A stretch of DNA of 64,000 bases, taken from NCBI GenBank assembly GCA_950295325.1, contig OX485803.1, positions 8,556,001 through 8,620,000 of the forward strand. The letters are read 5' to 3'. Below the pieces are notes generated by a model. It saw only the letters and a program-made list of their open reading frames with translations. It did no database searches and had not been told where the DNA came from. The position numbers were made by a program, and so were the translations under genes. Below, in pieces: positions 60,286 to 64,000 of the stretch; the stretch's first letter is position 1, and every line of letters starts with the position of its first letter. The DNA is from Polytrichum commune. Lineage: Eukaryota > Streptophyta > Polytrichopsida > Polytrichales > Polytrichaceae.

Positions 60286-61473
60286 TACTTACCAGATGTG
60301 CAGTGACCTCCCCCTCGGACCTGCCAGCATGGGAAAGCCGCTTTAGTTGAGCTCGATTCTGAGTCAGAGTCTCTGCTTGCTTCACCTTCTTCTCATCTGC
60401 GATTAGTGCCGACAGGTTTGACCCAATGGTCTTGGCGGATGTGCTTTGGTTTCTCCCTGCCAGCGACCATTAATTCTTTCATGGCATACCTCTTCAACTT
60501 TAACTGTGATTTCAAATTGGCATAAAATGACCACTCTGTAACGTGCCCAATGCCACCTTCATACTCAAAGGTATTATCCACCCTCTTCTTGATATTCAAG
60601 AGTGTCATTGGATTGTGGTCGTTATAATTATCGACGTTGAAGTCCAGGTCCACTGCATGGCCACGTAGGCATTTCAACCATAGGTGACGGTTTGCCCCGC
60701 ATGGACTCCCCTTCATGTCCACTTCTACGGTGTACCGTTTTCTTCCCTGCTGCTCTCGGACTGGTGCTTCCTGCTGTTGTTGCCGTGAATGCAGCCGCCT
60801 CTGGTGACGCTTATCAGCATCCAAATTCCGTGATAATCCATCGAAGTCTTCTCCTGCACCTACATCCGGTGTGAGCTTTGCCGCTTGACGTTGCGCCTGA
60901 GCCCTTTGTACCTTCAACATCTCCAACTCTTTGCTCATAATCTTGAGGTCCATGCTTGCATAGTCTTCCGAACCAACTTCAGAGGTCTTGGCAGAATAAC
61001 ATGAACCTTCGTACCTCCGAGCATTAGGTGGTGCAAAGTCCGGGTATAGGTTGTCCTCCTCCAGGAAGTCGTGGGCGTCTTCATCGTTAGATGACCACGT
61101 CACACTGGTCGACATGTTGCGTTTTTGCTTCACTACTGCCGACTCCGGTTGTTGCAGTGTTTGTGGCACCGCAAATTTCGTGCCAGAGGGTTTTGGTGGC
61201 CGTGAACGTCCTTCCTCGGCTGTTGTCTTCGCACTGCACTGCCTTCTAATTTCCCACTTCGCAGGTTCTGACAATACAGGTTTCCCCTGCACATTTGGTA
61301 CACATCGACTTAGTCCAAGTTCACAACACGTATTAGGGACTATTGACTTAACAAGTATGAAGTAATGTTAGAGCTTGCGAAAGGCCCACCTGCAGTGGAG
61401 TTTGACGTGCTAGGGATGGTGGCAACAATGCTTCCACTGACCTTCTTGTCCTCGTTCCCTCTTCTTCCAATGG

Positions 61474-63477
61474 CTACAGTTCATGCGTAATAATTAGTCT
61501 ACATGTCTATGGCTTCTACAAGGTGCCGTAATGTAAATACGTATATTATATAGATGTGTACGTATTTAATATTGCATTGTGATTCTTGGTCTTGGAGAAA
61601 AATAATAAAAAATAGAAGTAGATTACATTTTTATTTATTCATAGTTTCTTTTAGTTATCATTACCTAAGGATAGAAGTGGATAGAAGTTGCTTACCTTTT
61701 TATTTACTCATAGTTTATTCTTAGTTACCTTTACCAAAGGATAAAAGTGGATAGAAGTGGATAGTTACCTTTATCCTTTTGTTTATTCACAATTTACTCT
61801 TAGTGTTGCCTTTACTTTACCTTTTTTAGTCTTACTTAGTTTATCTTGAGTTACTTTTTGGACCAATGGGTGATTAGAAGCCATGTGATGAGGATAAGAG
61901 AGAACTTTGTCTCTCGCATGGATAGAGAGAGGTGGTGAAGGAAAGATGTTATGTGATTATTGTGGGAGAGAAGTTGTGGAGAGAGAGAAGTGGATTCGAA
62001 GCTCACGGGGTGAGTTGTTTTGAGAAGAATATAAAATAAAATACGAGGGATTTGTAATTCATGAGAGATCTCACTTGTTGTTTTGGAAGTTAGCAATCAA
62101 GATTTGTGCTTGTTTGAGTGGAGGGAAGTCTGTTGGTTCTTAAAAGAAGAGCTGAGACTTCGACCGACCATAGAAGACGGACAGATTGAAGAATTGAAGG
62201 CTTCAAGACTCGAATGTGTGGTTGCTTGTGGCACGTTGTTTTTTTCTTGTGTGTGTGATTCCAAGCCGGTTTTGGAGGCTAGTTGCATTTCATTTCTGCA
62301 TCGTAATTTGTTTCATGTGTGACAACGAAGTGGGATTAATGACCCACAAGGTTGTTTGTGACAACGAAGTGGGATTGATCACCCACAAGGTTGTTTTCTG
62401 TCGTTTCCACTGGTGAGGCGCGATTGCTGGTCACCGTGGGTTTGAAAGTTTAGGAGCCAATCTTTCGGACGTCAGCTCGTGTTCTGACGTCCCGTTTTAC
62501 TCGTCCGAAGCCCGTGGTTTCTTATCACACTACCCTTACCCTTTACCCATATAGAGCCGCAACAGGATAGGTCGACGGGAAAGAGGTTGAAGATTAGAAG
62601 AAATTGAAGAAATTGAAGACTAGAAGACCAGAAGACTCGATTGAAGTCCAGAAGATTCGACGGGTCCGATAAAATCTAGTTGCAGCCAGAAGCCCAGTGC
62701 TTTCCCAAAGGCGGAACCCTCTCTACCCGACAACGGCTCTTTAGGTCAATACAAATAGTTAGAGACACTGGTTAATCAAGCAATAGGTCATTGTAAACAA
62801 CTGGCATCTACAGTGGTGAAATATCTACCAAAGGGTACTACACACAGTCACCCTATTTGCAGACTTTACTAGTACCAATTCAGGGTTTACTAGATTTGAC
62901 TAGTGTTAGTCATACTAGTGTTAGTCAAACTAGTGTTAGGACTGCAGAGACAGTCATACTAGTCAAAGTCAAACTAGTGTTAGTCATACTAGTGTTAGCC
63001 TGTCACATCAGGGACAGAAAATCTTGAGAAGATGTTTGAAGTAAAAGCATGGAGAAACTGTGTAGGATGGAAAGTAATCTAATAACCAAGTCAAAGTGAT
63101 ATCATTATAATGTCAACATTGCAAATAACTTTGGTAAAAAGAAGCCTGATACTTTATTTTGTGATCTTCACTGTTTAAATTATCTCTAAATTGACCAGAT
63201 AGTCAATCTGTTTGCTGCAAAATCAGAACTGAGCATCAAGACTAAACTCAATTCCCCTCAACTAATCAACCAATCCCACTCCTCTGAAACCCAGTCAGGA
63301 CTTGCCACTGAACCAGTTCCAACCAATGATTTTATGTAATTTGACGCGAGACTAGTGGATCCACACGTCAATAGATGCATCGCATACTACTCATCACATG
63401 ATGCTAAGGTTCAGCTCACTCCATTCTGTGATCCAATATCAATAAACAAGCACCTCTTCCAAATCTTTATCCAAAAG
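61474..63477. other. repeat-rich intergenic DNA, no supported gene
   Basis: 61630-61810 is an approximately 70-bp tandem repeat (ATAGAAGTGGATAGAAGT, TTTATTTACTCATAGTTT). 62317-62396 is a two-copy 38-bp repeat (GACAACGAAGTGGGATT, ACCCACAAGGTTGTT). 62585-62655 is purine-rich (GAAGAAATTGAAGA). 62870-63000 is rich in ACTAGTGTTAGTCA, similar to the subterminal blocks at 55-56 kb. ORFs lack recognisable motifs. Confidence 0.5.
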
Positions 63478-63645
63478 ATTAGTGCGTTTTGATTGAATTT
63501 ACGTTTAAGCCGCACTATAATGTCACAAAGTGGACATACGAAGCTTCCGCTAAAAGAATGGCCACTCTGTAACATTACAGTGCGCATTAAGGTGACATTT
63601 AGCTTGATCGCAATCAAAATCGAAACGCATCAGTGCGAGTTAAAA
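63478..63645. repeat. imperfect foldback element
   Basis: The left arm (TTAGTGCGTTTTGATTG, CCGCACTATAATGTCACA, AAGTGGACAT) pairs with the right arm (ATGGCCACTCTGTAACATTA, CAGTGCGC, CAATCAAAATCGAAACGCAT). The loop lies near 63545-63560. Non-coding; opposite ORFs on both strands here are a by-product of the symmetry. Confidence 0.6.
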
Positions 63646-64000
63646 GAAGCCAGACTTGCCGACGTGACAAAGTGCCATACTGTTCCAAAATGAAGCATCA
63701 CGCAACTAGCCTGTCTATCGGTGAATGTAAATAATGCTTCGAGAGATCCCACACTACAGATTCTATGACTGCACCAAAATATGCTGACCATTGCCAGTAA
63801 ACTAATCACACTCCTTTGAGAAAGTAAAACCCCCCATGGAAAACTTAACTAAGCTTCATGCCACCCATTTCGTGGAACAAGCAATATCAGTACCTCAGGC
63901 TTCCAACTCCTAACTTGCAAAAGGTTAGTTTGTTTCTTGTAAAAGCTCTATAAGATTCAGCTAGACTTGTCGACATGATGATTAAGTACCATGGCCGGTT
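63646..64000. other. right edge, nothing recognised
   Basis: No gene, repeat or motif is supported in this last stretch. Confidence 0.4.

Larger units (their letters stand above)
55600..61473 (-). pseudogene. TNP1/Transposase_24-like (CACTA, En/Spm) gene, six exons, two frameshifts
   Basis: TNP1/TnpA-type proteins bind subterminal repeats of CACTA transposons (family knowledge). Exons read on the minus strand: 61473-61390, 61286-60293, 57233-56886, 56780-56670, 56470-56162 and 55918-55600, all GT..AG and phase 0. Exon 2 carries a Transposase_24-like region (NRHLWLKCLRGHAVDLDF, NIKKRVDNTFEYEGGIGHVT, EKPKHIRQDHW, then QNRAQLKRLSHAGRSEG). Exon 3 has the AAELQRDPSREEIEYEML segment that normally follows. 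Exon 5 is a basic NLS-like stretch (TPKKRARATE; KKRPPKKG). Exon 6 ends in the DPPVSKIGDAVGQFILWP motif. Exon 2 is 994 nt (3n+1), with a one-base shift just after QDHW near 60423. Exon 6 is 319 nt (3n+1), with the shift in a 7-base homopolymer at 55786-55792. Upstream exons were not found. Intron 2 (57234-60292) contains a solo LTR. Confidence 0.7.

Noticed and set aside
62870-63000. Right terminus of the CACTA element
   Set aside because: ACTAGTGTTAGTCA repeats look subterminal, but no GGCATAGTG-type terminus follows, so no end is called.

Overview
The window is nuclear DNA of a land plant. The genes contain spliceosomal introns (GT..AG), the nuclear-fusion protein GEX1 and a plant PRA1 protein are present, and most of the rest is typical plant transposon debris: CACTA/TNP1-like, hAT, LINE, solo LTRs, Tourist-like MITEs and foldback elements. 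I cannot name the species from the sequence alone. No rRNA, tRNA, CRISPR or prokaryotic gene structure was seen.

Left end (1-14 kb) is the gene-containing part. GEX1 (minus strand, seven exons recognised, 3' end outside the window) covers 1-3508. A small two-exon hypothetical gene lies just upstream of it on the same strand (3957-4646). A two-exon gene for a 127-residue acidic/coiled-coil protein lies at 6792-8146 (+). A single-exon PRA1-family gene lies at 13270-13890 (+), followed by a tandem duplication of its 3' flank.

Middle (14-54 kb) is repeat-dominated. It holds several copies of an AT-rich TTTAGTGT-ended MITE family, and two LINE 3' tails side by side at 20.2-20.6 kb, one split by a 1616-bp solo LTR with a perfect 5-bp target duplication. 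A further LINE piece lies at 23.9 kb. At 28.07-32.47 kb an unusual 4.4-kb CCGG-rich unit is bounded by about 138-bp inverted repeats and carries a 699-codon ORF. Two Tourist-like MITEs lie at 46.0-47.4 kb, one of which seeded a tandem array. A G-poor degenerate LINE (50.6-54.5 kb) is interrupted by a 1594-bp hAT element with a perfect 8-bp target duplication.

Right end (54.56-61.5 kb) is a decayed CACTA-type region. A CACTA terminus at 54559 and GACTA-rich subterminal repeats are followed by a six-exon, minus-strand TNP1/Transposase_24-like gene with two one-base frameshifts. One of its introns has taken up a second solo LTR (1956 bp, 5-bp target duplication) of the same family as the one at 20.6 kb. 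The last 2.5 kb holds tandem repeats, more GACTA/TAGTC-rich sequence and a foldback element, with no supported gene.

The host genes have no evident functional link to each other. The main biological content is a layered record of transposon insertions, several dated relative to each other by nesting and exact target-site duplications. All family assignments come from reading motifs by eye; no database search was run.
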